From Campylobacterales bacterium (GTDB lineage: Bacteria > Campylobacterota > Campylobacteria > Campylobacterales > QNZT01), in assembly GCA_027055005.1 (NCBI GenBank), contig JALUNR010000018.1, positions 1 through 15,949 of the forward strand: a stretch of DNA of 15,949 bases. The letters run 5' to 3'. The stretch's first letter is position 1. Every line of letters starts with the position of its first letter. Both the position numbers and the translations under genes were made by a program. The notes beneath the pieces are model-generated. The model saw only the letters and a program-made list of their open reading frames with translations. It had not been told where the DNA came from and made no database searches. Positions 6,674-14,035 of this stretch are shown here, piece after piece.

Positions 6674-9043
6674 ATGGATAAAACAAATATATATGAAAAA
6701 TTAAATCTTTTTTATTTAGGTAAAGAAGTCGATGCAAAGACAAATAAAGTAACAGATGACCTACTTTTAGTAAAAAATAAAAACTTTACAACTCATGCAG
6801 CTATCATAGGTATGACAGGAAGTGGAAAAACTGGACTTGGTATTGGCATCATTGAAGAAGCAGTTTTAGATAAAATCCCTTGTATCTTGATAGATCCAAA
6901 AGGCGATATGGGAGATTTGCTTTTAGCATTTCCTGATTTTAAACCTCAAGATTTTGAGCCTTGGATTGATGAAAATGTTGCAAATCAAAAGGGTTTAACA
7001 AAAGAAGAGTTTGCAAAAGAAGAAGCCCAGAATTGGGAAAAAGGGATAGAATCTTTTGGACAAGACAGTGACAGAGTTAAAAGATTTAAAGAAGGAGCTG
7101 ATTTTACTATCTTTACTCCAGGAAGCAGTAGTGGAGTTAGTATCTCAATCCTTGACTCTTTCAAAGCTCCAAGTGAGGAAGTTTTAAGCGATAGTGATAC
7201 TTACTCTTATCTTTTAAACTCTACAACTTCATCTATTTTGGCTCTTATAGGAGAACAAAACTCTATAAACTCAAAAGAGTCAATTCTTATATCAAATATA
7301 TTTAACTATGCTTGGAAAAAGGGAGTTGATTTAACACTAGAAGATTTAATAGGATTTATAACCTCTCCTCCTTTTGAAAAGATAGGAGTTATGGAACTTA
7401 AAGATTTTTATCCACAAAAAGAAAGGATGAAACTAGCATTTTCACTAAATAATATCATAGCATCACCCACTTTTTCTTCATGGCTAAAAGGAGTAGAACT
7501 AGACATAAATAAACTTCTTTATACAAAAGATGCAAAACCAAGAGTTTCTATTCTAAATATAGCCCACTTAAATGACAATGAAAGAATGTTTTTCGTAACT
7601 CTGTTTTTAAACAAGTACATAAGTTGGATGAGAATGCAAAGTGGTAGTTCATCCCTAAGAACCTTGCTTTATATGGATGAAATTTTTGGCTACTTCCCAG
7701 CCACTTCAAATCCACCTAGCAAAGCCCCTATGCTTCTACTTTTAAAACAAGCTAGAGCTTTTGGAGTAGGAATAGTGCTTTCAACTCAAAATCCAGTCGA
7801 TTTAGACTATAAAGGACTCTCTAACATAGGAAGCTGGTTTATAGGAAGACTACAAACAAAACAAGATATAGATAGAGTTATAAACGGACTGATAAAATCA
7901 GGCTCAGATCTAAGTAAAAGTGATATAGAAGAGTTACTAGCAAATCTACAAAAAAGAGTATTTTTGTTTAAGTCAGCTCATAGAGAGGAGATAGAACTTT
8001 TTACAACAAGATGGGTACTAAGCTACTTAAAAGGACCTCTTAACAAATCTGAAATAAAACTTTTAATGAAAGATAAAAAAGAAGCCTTAGCTTCAAAACC
8101 AAAAGAAGAAGTAGTTAAGAAAAACATAAAAAAGATATCATCAAAACCAACTATTTCAAATGCAATTGATGAATACTTTTATCAAAGCGATGCATCAGCC
8201 CAAACACATGAATTTAAACCATATCTTTTAGCAAATGCTGTTATAAATTACCACGATAGTAGAAGAAACATAGACCAAGAATATGGATATTACAACAAAT
8301 ATGAGTTAGATGAAGATTTAAGAGATATTGATTGGAATAACTTTATTCAAAATGATGATGACTTTGATCTTTATGAATTTGATTATCCTGAAAACTCTTC
8401 ATTTACTAACTTACCAGAATTTTTTAAAAGATTAAGAAGTTTAAAATCACTACAAAAAGAGTTTATAACTTATCTCTATCAAGAAAATAAACTCACTCTT
8501 TATAAAGCTATAAAACTAAAACTAGAATCCAAAGTAGATGAAAGTTTGGAAGATTTTAAAATAAGAGTATCCGATGCATTACGAGAAAAGAGAGATATTG
8601 CAGAAGAAAAACTAAAAAATAAGTTTTCAAAAAAACAAGAAGTACTTGATAGAAGACTAAAAAGAGCCTTAGATAAATTAGAAAAAGAAAAAGAAGATGT
8701 AAAAGAACAAACAACTTCAACTCTTCTTAGTTTTGGTATGACTATACTTGATGCTTTTACTGGTAATAAAAGAACAAAAAGAAGCACAATAAGTAAAGCA
8801 GGAAGTACAATAAGAAATGCAGGTAAAATCTATGGTGAAAAGGGTGATGTAAGTAGAGCTGAGGAAGCAGTACAAAAAGTACAAGAAGATTTAGAAGAGT
8901 TACAAAGAAAACTTGAAGATGAAATCTTAGAGTTAGATGATAAGTTTGATATAGATAATATTGAGATACAAGAGTTTTTTATAAAACCTAAAAAATCAAA
9001 TATAACTGATATAGAAATGGCTTTGCTTTGGGAGGATAGATAG
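6674..9043 (+). CDS. HerA-like P-loop ATPase with C-terminal coiled coil
   Basis: A 789-residue ATP-binding protein of the HerA/FtsK-like class. The Walker A motif is G46-M-T-G-S-G-K-T53, followed by I-D-P-K-G-D, a typical HerA-type strand. The Walker B acidic pair is D335-E336 in L-L-Y-M-D-E-I, and a sensor-like L-S-T-Q-N-P-V-D comes after it, then I-G-R-L-Q-T-K-Q-D. After about residue 470 comes an acidic, tyrosine-rich linker, then charged coiled coils (about 632-680 and 726-759) separated by a small glycine/alanine and basic segment. This architecture occurs in many bacteria as an unnamed ATP-binding protein; its substrate (DNA or protein translocation) is not established to my knowledge. 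No nuclease (NurA) or Sir2 partner is next to it. It shares an operon with the upstream permease and the 100-aa gene downstream. Confidence 0.72.
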   Translation: MDKTNIYEKLNLFYLGKEVDAKTNKVTDDLLLVKNKNFTTHAAIIGMTGSGKTGLGIGIIEEAVLDKIPCILIDPKGDMGDLLLAFPDFKPQDFEPWIDENVANQKGLTKEEFAKEEAQNWEKGIESFGQDSDRVKRFKEGADFTIFTPGSSSGVSISILDSFKAPSEEVLSDSDTYSYLLNSTTSSILALIGEQNSINSKESILISNIFNYAWKKGVDLTLEDLIGFITSPPFEKIGVMELKDFYPQKERMKLAFSLNNIIASPTFSSWLKGVELDINKLLYTKDAKPRVSILNIAHLNDNERMFFVTLFLNKYISWMRMQSGSSSLRTLLYMDEIFGYFPATSNPPSKAPMLLLLKQARAFGVGIVLSTQNPVDLDYKGLSNIGSWFIGRLQTKQDIDRVINGLIKSGSDLSKSDIEELLANLQKRVFLFKSAHREEIELFTTRWVLSYLKGPLNKSEIKLLMKDKKEALASKPKEEVVKKNIKKISSKPTISNAIDEYFYQSDASAQTHEFKPYLLANAVINYHDSRRNIDQEYGYYNKYELDEDLRDIDWNNFIQNDDDFDLYEFDYPENSSFTNLPEFFKRLRSLKSLQKEFITYLYQENKLTLYKAIKLKLESKVDESLEDFKIRVSDALREKRDIAEEKLKNKFSKKQEVLDRRLKRALDKLEKEKEDVKEQTTSTLLSFGMTILDAFTGNKRTKRSTISKAGSTIRNAGKIYGEKGDVSRAEEAVQKVQEDLEELQRKLEDEILELDDKFDIDNIEIQEFFIKPKKSNITDIEMALLWEDR

Positions 9044-9346
9044 TTGCTTATCCTAATCCCCGTAAAAGAAAAAAATGAAAACAGCCAAATAGAACATATT
9101 CTAAAAAATCCCTACTGGGCTATGATAACCCTAAAAGATGGAAAAGTACAAAAAATAGATTTTTATGAGAAAGATTGGCAAGAGATAGATGAGTTTTTTG
9201 ATTGTGTTGTAGTAAAAAGCAAAGATGACTATGTATGGCCTTTTTTTGAACAATCAATACCAGTCTTAGAAGCTCCTTTTCAAGAAAATATAGAAGAAAT
9301 AATGGAAGCATTTTTATTTAAGGAGTTGTATGAGGTTAGGATGTAA
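9044..9346 (+). CDS. Uncharacterised 100-residue protein, TTG start, partner of the HerA-like ATPase
   Basis: A small, acidic protein without membrane segments or signal peptide. The TTG start at 9044 immediately follows the TAG of the HerA-like gene; GGAGG at 9031-9035 is 8 nt upstream, which decides this start. The next in-frame ATG would remove the first 27 residues, including the beta-strand-like M-L-I-L-I-P-V. The order of elements (I-P-V strand, then A-M-I-T-L-K-D-G-K-V, then D-C-V-V-V, then a C-terminal helix) faintly resembles the NifX/NifB-C fold of iron-molybdenum cofactor binding proteins, but no clear signature is visible and I do not assign that role. Translational coupling suggests a job linked to the ATPase. 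Its last 11 bp overlap the convergent HAD gene. Confidence 0.68.
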   Translation: MLILIPVKEKNENSQIEHILKNPYWAMITLKDGKVQKIDFYEKDWQEIDEFFDCVVVKSKDDYVWPFFEQSIPVLEAPFQENIEEIMEAFLFKELYEVRM

Positions 9347-9357
9347 CTCCTAACTTC
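9332..9357. terminator. Bidirectional hairpin across the overlap of two convergent genes
   Basis: GAGGTTAGGA (9332-9341) pairs with TCCTAACTTC (9348-9357): ten pairs including one G-U, 6-nt loop. It lies inside the coding ends of both the 100-aa gene and the HAD gene. Weakly T-rich bases (TTT then TATAG) follow on the plus strand and an A/T-rich stretch on the minus. Probably a shared terminator. Confidence 0.5.
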
Positions 9358-9974
9358 TTTATAGCCTCCAAACTATCCTCAAAAACAAGCTCACTATACT
9401 CTTTTAACTCACTCTCCTCCCCATATCCACACTTCACACCAATACCTGTAACTCCAGCATCTCTTGCACAAATCAAATCCAGCTTTGTATCTCCTATCAT
9501 AAAAATCTTTTTACCATCATACTCTCCCATCCTATCAAGTGCCGTATATATCGGTTCTGGGTTAGGTTTTGGATTTTCTACATCCTCTCTTCCAACCAAA
9601 ACTTCAAAATACTCCATAACTTCCATATGCTCCAAAAGCTCTCTACTATATCTTGCAGTTTTTGTTGTTACAATCCCTAGTCTTGCCATCTTACTAGCCT
9701 CTTTAATCGCTTCTTTCGCATTTGGTAGCATAGTAGTCATCTGTTTTGATATTTTTCTATAACAACTCTTATAAATATCTACCATTTCCCAAATTAGCCC
9801 CTCCTCTACTCCAAGCTCTTTATACATAACATCTAAAGGATATCCTATCAAAGACTTTATCTTTTGTGCATCTCTTTTTTCAAGTCCAGCTACCATAAAA
9901 GAGTTTTCAAAGCAGTAAAGTATCGCATCAGTTGAATCTATCAATGTTCCATCTAAATCAAATAGTATAATCAT
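9336..9974 (-). CDS. HAD-family phosphatase (phosphoglycolate phosphatase-like)
   Basis: A 212-residue cytoplasmic HAD hydrolase. Motif I is F-D-L-D-G-T-L with nucleophile D6 and acid/base D8, motif II the threonines in I-V-T-T-K, motif III the lysine in N-P-K-P-N-P-E-P, and motif IV G-D-T-K-L-D. Between residues about 15 and 85 an alpha-helical cap (type C1) fits the Gph/PpaX/YjjG group. The substrate cannot be told: phosphoglycolate, pyrophosphate or a nucleotide are all possible. The gene is alone on the minus strand, 54 bp from the divergent metY, and its 3' end overlaps the 100-aa gene. The start is the ATG at 9972-9974. Confidence 0.85.
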   Translation of the reverse strand: MIILFDLDGTLIDSTDAILYCFENSFMVAGLEKRDAQKIKSLIGYPLDVMYKELGVEEGLIWEMVDIYKSCYRKISKQMTTMLPNAKEAIKEASKMARLGIVTTKTARYSRELLEHMEVMEYFEVLVGREDVENPKPNPEPIYTALDRMGEYDGKKIFMIGDTKLDLICARDAGVTGIGVKCGYGEESELKEYSELVFEDSLEAIKKLGVTS

Positions 9975-9981
9975 CCCTATT

Positions 9982-9997
9982 CCTAAAATTTTTTAGG
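9982..9997. repeat. Perfect 16-bp inverted repeat at the metY promoter
   Basis: CCTAAAA (9982-9988) and TTTTAGG (9991-9997) are exact inverted arms around TT, just 5' of the TACAAT box at 9998-10003. This is the position of an operator for a dimeric regulator; a hairpin in the HAD leader is the other reading. It does not resemble the MetJ box AGACGTCT. Confidence 0.5.
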
Positions 9998-10003
9998 TAC
10001 AAT
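9998..10003 (+). promoter_or_regulatory. Probable -10 box of the metY operon
   Basis: TACAAT, one mismatch from TATAAT, lies 25 nt before the metY ATG, with the inverted repeat directly upstream and A/T-rich DNA instead of a -35. AAGGAT at 10017-10022 is the ribosome site. No SAM riboswitch fits in this 54-bp spacer. Confidence 0.5.
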
Positions 10004-10028
10004 ATCTAAAAAAAGTAAGGATTAGCTC

Positions 10029-11288
10029 ATGAGAGATAAGACAATAGTTACACATTTTGGATATGAAAAAGATTCTCAAGCTACTATGGCAGTACCAATA
10101 TATCAAACAACAGCCTATGAGTTTAACGATGCAACTCATGCAGCTAACCTCTTTGAGCTAAAAGAGCTTGGAAATATTTATACAAGATTAACAAATCCAA
10201 CAACTGAGATTTTAGAAAAAAGATTTGCTGCCCTTGAAGGTGGAGAAGCAAGTATAGCCACAAGTAGTGGGATGAGTGCTATTTTTAACTCTATCGCAAA
10301 TGTAGCAGAATCTGGAGATAACATCATAGTAGCTTCAAAAACCTATGGTGGAACTGTAACTCTAAGTGGGCATACTATAAAAAGATTTGGTATAAAAAGC
10401 CGTTACTTTGATGTTCATAATCCAAAAGAGTTAGAAGAACTTATAGATGAAAAAACAAAACTTATAATCTTTGAAAGCCTATCAAATCCAAGTATTGATG
10501 TACCTGATTTTAAAGGTATAGTTGAAATAGCAAAAAAACATAAAATTTTAACCCTAGTTGATAACACAGTAGCAACTCCTATCCATTGTAAACCTTTAAC
10601 TTTAGGATGTGATTTAGTAGTTCACTCTACTAGCAAATATACAACAGGTCAAGGATTAGCTCTTGGTGGAATCATAGTTGAAAGAAAAGGTTTAAATGAG
10701 TTTTTGAAAAACAATCCTAGATATTCTCACTTTTCAACCCCAGACGAGAGTTATCACGGACTTATTTATAGTGATCTTGACTTACCAAATTTTACTCTAA
10801 GGGTTAGATTATCACTTTTAAGAGATATAGGAAATGCTCCTAGTCCATTTAACTCTTGGCTTTTTATACAAGGACTTGAACACTTACCACTAAGGATGAA
10901 ACAGCATAGCAACTCGGCTATAAAAATTGCTGAATTTTTAGAAAATCATAGTGAAGTTATTAAAGTAAATTACCCTGGATTAGAAAGTAATATTAACTAT
11001 CCTTATGCAAAAGAATATTTAAAAGATGGCTACTCTGGACTTTTAAGTTTTGAAGTAAAATCAAAAGAAAAAGCTCTAAAAATTTTAGATAAAACAAAAC
11101 TTTTCTCCTTAGTTGTAAATATAGGAGATAGTAAATCCATCATAACCCATCCAGCATCAACAACTCACCAACAACTTTCATCTGATGAGCTTAAAAAAGC
11201 AGGAGTTCCTGAGGGACTTATTAGGCTTAGTATTGGACTAGAAGATGTAGATGATTTGATAGAAGATTTAGAGGAAGCCCTTAGTTGA
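10029..11288 (+). CDS. metY: O-acetylhomoserine sulfhydrylase MetY
   Basis: A 419-residue PLP enzyme of the Cys/Met metabolism family; it replaces the acetyl group of O-acetylhomoserine with sulfide (or a protein-bound sulfur) to give homocysteine. PLP lysine K203 is in H-S-T-S-K-Y-T-T-G-Q-G; D178 in V-D-N-T holds the ring nitrogen; Y51 and R53 in I-Y-T-R-L-T-N-P contact the phosphate of the neighbouring subunit; S79-S80-G81-M82 lies at the cofactor. The E-L-K-E-L-G-N-I-Y-T-R insertion and the roughly 420-residue length favour MetY over MetB/MetC, which are nearer 380-400. It is the first gene of a six-gene operon, and its TGA overlaps the metX TTG. It is cytoplasmic and a tetramer by family. 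Confidence 0.94.
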   Translation: MRDKTIVTHFGYEKDSQATMAVPIYQTTAYEFNDATHAANLFELKELGNIYTRLTNPTTEILEKRFAALEGGEASIATSSGMSAIFNSIANVAESGDNIIVASKTYGGTVTLSGHTIKRFGIKSRYFDVHNPKELEELIDEKTKLIIFESLSNPSIDVPDFKGIVEIAKKHKILTLVDNTVATPIHCKPLTLGCDLVVHSTSKYTTGQGLALGGIIVERKGLNEFLKNNPRYSHFSTPDESYHGLIYSDLDLPNFTLRVRLSLLRDIGNAPSPFNSWLFIQGLEHLPLRMKQHSNSAIKIAEFLENHSEVIKVNYPGLESNINYPYAKEYLKDGYSGLLSFEVKSKEKALKILDKTKLFSLVVNIGDSKSIITHPASTTHQQLSSDELKKAGVPEGLIRLSIGLEDVDDLIEDLEEALS

Positions 11289-12385
11289 AGATACAAACCC
11301 ATAAAGAACACTTTACAAACCCATTGTATTTAGAAAGTGGTAGGATACTAGAACCTTATGATTTAATATATGAAACTTATGGCGAACTAAATGAAAAAAA
11401 AGATAATGTCATTGTGGTCTGTCATGCACTAACTGGAAGCCATCATGCAGCAGGAAGATATGATGGAGAGAGTAAAGCTGGTTGGTGGGATCCTATGATA
11501 GGAGAAAACAAACCAATAGATACAAACAAATACTTTGTAATCTGTGTAAATACAATAGGTAGTTGCTTTGGCTCAACTGGACCTATGTCACCAATATACC
11601 CAACTGATAAACCATACAGATTAAAGTTTCCAGTAATAACTATCAGTGATATGGTAAAGGCTCAAAGAATCCTTTTTGATAGACTTGGTATCCAAAAAGT
11701 GGAAGCTATAATAGGTGGTTCTATGGGAGGTATGCAAACTCTAGCCTTTGCAATAGAGCATCCAAACTTTGCTAAAAAGCACTTTATCTTGGCTTCTACT
11801 TATGCAACCCAGCCATGGGCAATAGCTTTCAATAAAATAGCAAGAGAAGCAGTTATAAAAGATCCAACTTTTCAAGGTGGAAACTATGATTCAGATGAGA
11901 TAAAAAAGTGGGGATTTAGTGGCTTGGCGATTGGTAGGATGTGTGGACATATAAGTTACCTAAGCCCTGATTCTATGGATAAAAAGTTTGGTAGAAACTA
12001 TGTAGCAACAGATGGACTTTATGAGCTTTTTGGTAGATATGAAGTAGAAAGATACCTTGACTATAATGGAAACAACTTTGTAAACTGGTTTGACCCACTA
12101 AGTTTTCTATACATCACAAAAGCGATAAACAACTTCGATGCAACTAGAAACTATGATAATTTAGAAGACTCTCTAAGTCGCATAAAATCAGATATATTTT
12201 TGATGAGCTTTAAAAGTGATCTGCTTTTTTTACCAAAAGAGATGAAAACTATTTACGATACAATAAAAAAAATAAACAATAAAAATAATGTAAAATACAT
12301 AGAAATTGATAGTAATTATGGTCATGATGCCTTTTTGGTAGAATATGATAAATTTTCCCACTATATAAAAGAGGAGTTAGTATGA
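11285..12385 (+). CDS. metX: Homoserine O-acetyltransferase MetX
   Basis: A 366-residue alpha/beta hydrolase-fold enzyme that transfers acetyl from acetyl-CoA to homoserine, making the substrate for MetY. The catalytic triad is S146 in G-G-S-M-G-G-M-Q, D312 in F-K-S-D-L-L-F and H347 in Y-G-H-D-A-F. Other family marks are C-H-A-L-T-G-S near residue 46, G-W-W-D-P-M-I-G (66-73) and F-G-S-T-G-P (95-100). The start is TTG at 11285, overlapping the metY stop by 4 nt, with GAGGAAG at 11271-11277; it gives a full-length N-terminus. Acetyl versus succinyl specificity is inferred from pairing with MetY, not from residues. Confidence 0.95.
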   Translation: MKIQTHKEHFTNPLYLESGRILEPYDLIYETYGELNEKKDNVIVVCHALTGSHHAAGRYDGESKAGWWDPMIGENKPIDTNKYFVICVNTIGSCFGSTGPMSPIYPTDKPYRLKFPVITISDMVKAQRILFDRLGIQKVEAIIGGSMGGMQTLAFAIEHPNFAKKHFILASTYATQPWAIAFNKIAREAVIKDPTFQGGNYDSDEIKKWGFSGLAIGRMCGHISYLSPDSMDKKFGRNYVATDGLYELFGRYEVERYLDYNGNNFVNWFDPLSFLYITKAINNFDATRNYDNLEDSLSRIKSDIFLMSFKSDLLFLPKEMKTIYDTIKKINNKNNVKYIEIDSNYGHDAFLVEYDKFSHYIKEELV

Positions 12386-12579
12386 AAAAGTTGGATTTTG
12401 AACAAAAACTAGAAAAAGCTAAAGAAATTTTACAGCTTCTTATGCAACCAGATACAAATCTAAGTAAATCAATTTCTCTTTATAAAAAAGGAAAAAAAGA
12501 ATTATTAGAAGCTACAAAAATGCTAGAAGATGCAAAAATAGAGATAAAAGAGTTTAAAAAGGAGGATAATATTTTATGA
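12382..12579 (+). CDS. xseB: Exodeoxyribonuclease VII small subunit XseB
   Basis: A 65-residue, mostly helical and charged protein fitting XseB, several copies of which bind the large subunit XseA to form the single-strand-specific exonuclease VII. The pattern F-E-Q-K-L-E-K-A-K-E-I-L followed by L-S-K-S-I-S-L-Y-K-K-G-K-K-E-L at residues 5-40 is the family signature (two-helix hairpin). The large subunit xseA is not in the window. It is joined to metX by an ATGA overlap (12382-12385) and to the next gene by another (12576-12579). Ribosome site GAGGAG lies about 8 nt upstream. Its place in a methionine operon is likely historical rather than functional. Confidence 0.85.
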   Translation: MKKLDFEQKLEKAKEILQLLMQPDTNLSKSISLYKKGKKELLEATKMLEDAKIEIKEFKKEDNIL

Positions 12580-13373
12580 AAATAACAGCCCTTCAACTCT
12601 CAACCTTGCCTCTTAGTAACAAAAAATTAAGAGATTATATCGGTAAAGCAAAAAAAGATGGTGCAAAAGTTGTAGTCTTAGGTGAATATGTCTTAAATAA
12701 CTTCTTTAAAGAACTTGTAAAACTACAAAAAAATATGATTTATATCCAATCAAGACAAAAGATAGAAGCACTAGAAACTTATGCAAAAGAATTTGACATA
12801 CATATAGTAGCACCAATAGTAATAGTTGATAATGAAAAAATATATAAAGCAATAGGTAGGTTTTCTCCAAATGAAAGTGAATTTAAAAATCAAGAATTTT
12901 TGATAAATTATAACCATTGGGATGAAGAGAGCTTTTTTGATAATGAAATACATAATAAAATCTCAGTTATGACATTTAGTATAAATGGTTTAAACTTTGC
13001 AGTTATATTCGGGTTTGAAATTCACTTTGATCATATTTGGCTTGAAATTATAAAGGCAAATACAGATGTTGTTTTAATTCCATCAGCTTCAACATTTGGT
13101 TCAAACCAAAGATGGAATGAAATCTTAAAAACAAGAGCTTTTTTAAACTCTTTATACATACTTAGAGTAAATAGAGTAGGAAGTTATGAAGATGAGGGAA
13201 GTTTTTGGAATTTTTATGGAGAAACTTATCTTATAAATCCTGATGGTTTCATAGAAGAGAGTATAGAGTCTTATGAAAATATGCTAACTGTAAATGTTGA
13301 TATAAAAGAGTTAAGAGAGATAAACTCTTCTTGGAAATTTAAAGAGTATCTTAAAAAAAGAGATTTAATATGA
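12576..13373 (+). CDS. Nitrilase/carbon-nitrogen hydrolase-like protein with degenerate active site
   Basis: A 265-residue protein of the carbon-nitrogen hydrolase (nitrilase) fold. The N-terminal M-K-I-T-A-L-Q-L strand and the glutamate E37 in V-V-V-L-G-E-Y match the family. The catalytic cysteine, normally in a strand like V-x-I-C-F-E, is replaced: the matching segment is A-V-I-F-G146-F-E148-I-H-F. No lysine sits at the expected place either (L-I-N-Y-N-H-W, 109-115). Later family blocks remain: V-L-I-P-S-A-S-T-F (about 170-178), R-W-N-E-I-L-K-T-R-A-F, and R-V-N-R-V-G. It thus looks intact as a fold but not as a normal amidase. GGAGG at 12561-12565 serves the start; ATGA overlaps link it to xseB and the ThiF-like gene. 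Function unknown. Confidence 0.78.
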   Translation: MKITALQLSTLPLSNKKLRDYIGKAKKDGAKVVVLGEYVLNNFFKELVKLQKNMIYIQSRQKIEALETYAKEFDIHIVAPIVIVDNEKIYKAIGRFSPNESEFKNQEFLINYNHWDEESFFDNEIHNKISVMTFSINGLNFAVIFGFEIHFDHIWLEIIKANTDVVLIPSASTFGSNQRWNEILKTRAFLNSLYILRVNRVGSYEDEGSFWNFYGETYLINPDGFIEESIESYENMLTVNVDIKELREINSSWKFKEYLKKRDLI

Positions 13374-14035
13374 ATGATTTTTATCACAGACAAATAGAGC
13401 TTTGGGGTGAAAAAATTCAACATAATTTAAAAAACAAAAAAGTTGCGATTATTGGATGTGGAGGACTTGGATGCTCACTAGGACTAACTCTTGGAAGTAG
13501 TGGAATAGGAGAGTTCCATTTAGTAGATTTTGATAAAGTTGAGATTCATAATATCCATAGACAATTAGGATTTTCAAAAGATGATGTTGGAAAGTACAAA
13601 TGTAAAGCTTTAAAAAAAACTTTGGAAAAAAGAAGTATAGATATTACTTTTAATACTTATGCTAGTGACTTTGAAGAGTTTAGTAAAAAGGATATAAAAG
13701 TAGATCTAATCCTTGATGCAACAGACAATTTACCAACTAGACAAGCTATCGATAAATATGCAAAAAAAACAAATACCCCTTGGATATATGCTTCTGTTGA
13801 AGAATTTAACGGACAAGTTTGTTTTTTTGAAAAAAGTTCATTTTCCACCTTTAATATACAAAATAAACAACCAAAAGGTATTACCCCTCCAATAGTTTCT
13901 TTTATAGCATCCCTTCAAGCAAACTTTGCCCTTAGATACTTAGCCAATCTAACAGTAAAAAAAGATACTCTCTACTACCTCTTCATAAATGATGAGGGAG
14001 AGTTTATAACTCAAAAATTTAAAATGCCATCATGA
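13370..14035 (+). CDS. ThiF/MoeB/HesA-family E1-like adenylating enzyme, short form
   Basis: A 221-residue E1-like protein. The ATP-binding loop is I-I-G29-C-G-G-L-G34; D53-F-D55, N61 and R64-Q65 and the metal-site L-D-A-T-D119-N complete the adenylation site. Such enzymes adenylate the C-terminal glycine of a ubiquitin-like sulfur carrier (ThiS, MoaD, HcyS) so that sulfur can be loaded. The only cysteines are C30, C35, C78 and C151; the CxxC pairs that bind zinc in ThiF/MoeB, and the catalytic cysteine loop, are missing, replaced by a short segment around 155-174. The protein is about 30 residues shorter than ThiF. It follows the nitrilase-like gene by an ATGA overlap. Its carrier is not in the window, so the pathway (thiamine, molybdopterin, methionine, or tRNA) is open. 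Confidence 0.8.
   Translation: MNDFYHRQIELWGEKIQHNLKNKKVAIIGCGGLGCSLGLTLGSSGIGEFHLVDFDKVEIHNIHRQLGFSKDDVGKYKCKALKKTLEKRSIDITFNTYASDFEEFSKKDIKVDLILDATDNLPTRQAIDKYAKKTNTPWIYASVEEFNGQVCFFEKSSFSTFNIQNKQPKGITPPIVSFIASLQANFALRYLANLTVKKDTLYYLFINDEGEFITQKFKMPS

Noticed and set aside
8500..8787. 95-codon minus-strand frame in the coiled-coil part of the HerA-like gene
   Set aside because: Serine, leucine and phenylalanine-rich product expected from reading K/E-rich coiled-coil codons backwards; no ribosome site.
9120..9311. 63-codon minus-strand frame opposite the 100-aa gene
   Set aside because: The plus-strand gene has a GGAGG site and direct coupling to the upstream stop; the minus frame has neither.
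6674..9346. Phage defence island built on the HerA-like ATPase
   Set aside because: No nuclease, Sir2, methylase or toxin partner is nearby, the neighbours are housekeeping genes, and base composition does not shift.
12771..13895. 60 to 63-codon frames in the nitrilase-like and ThiF-like genes
   Set aside because: Off-frame shadows of genes with clear family motifs and 4-nt coupled starts.
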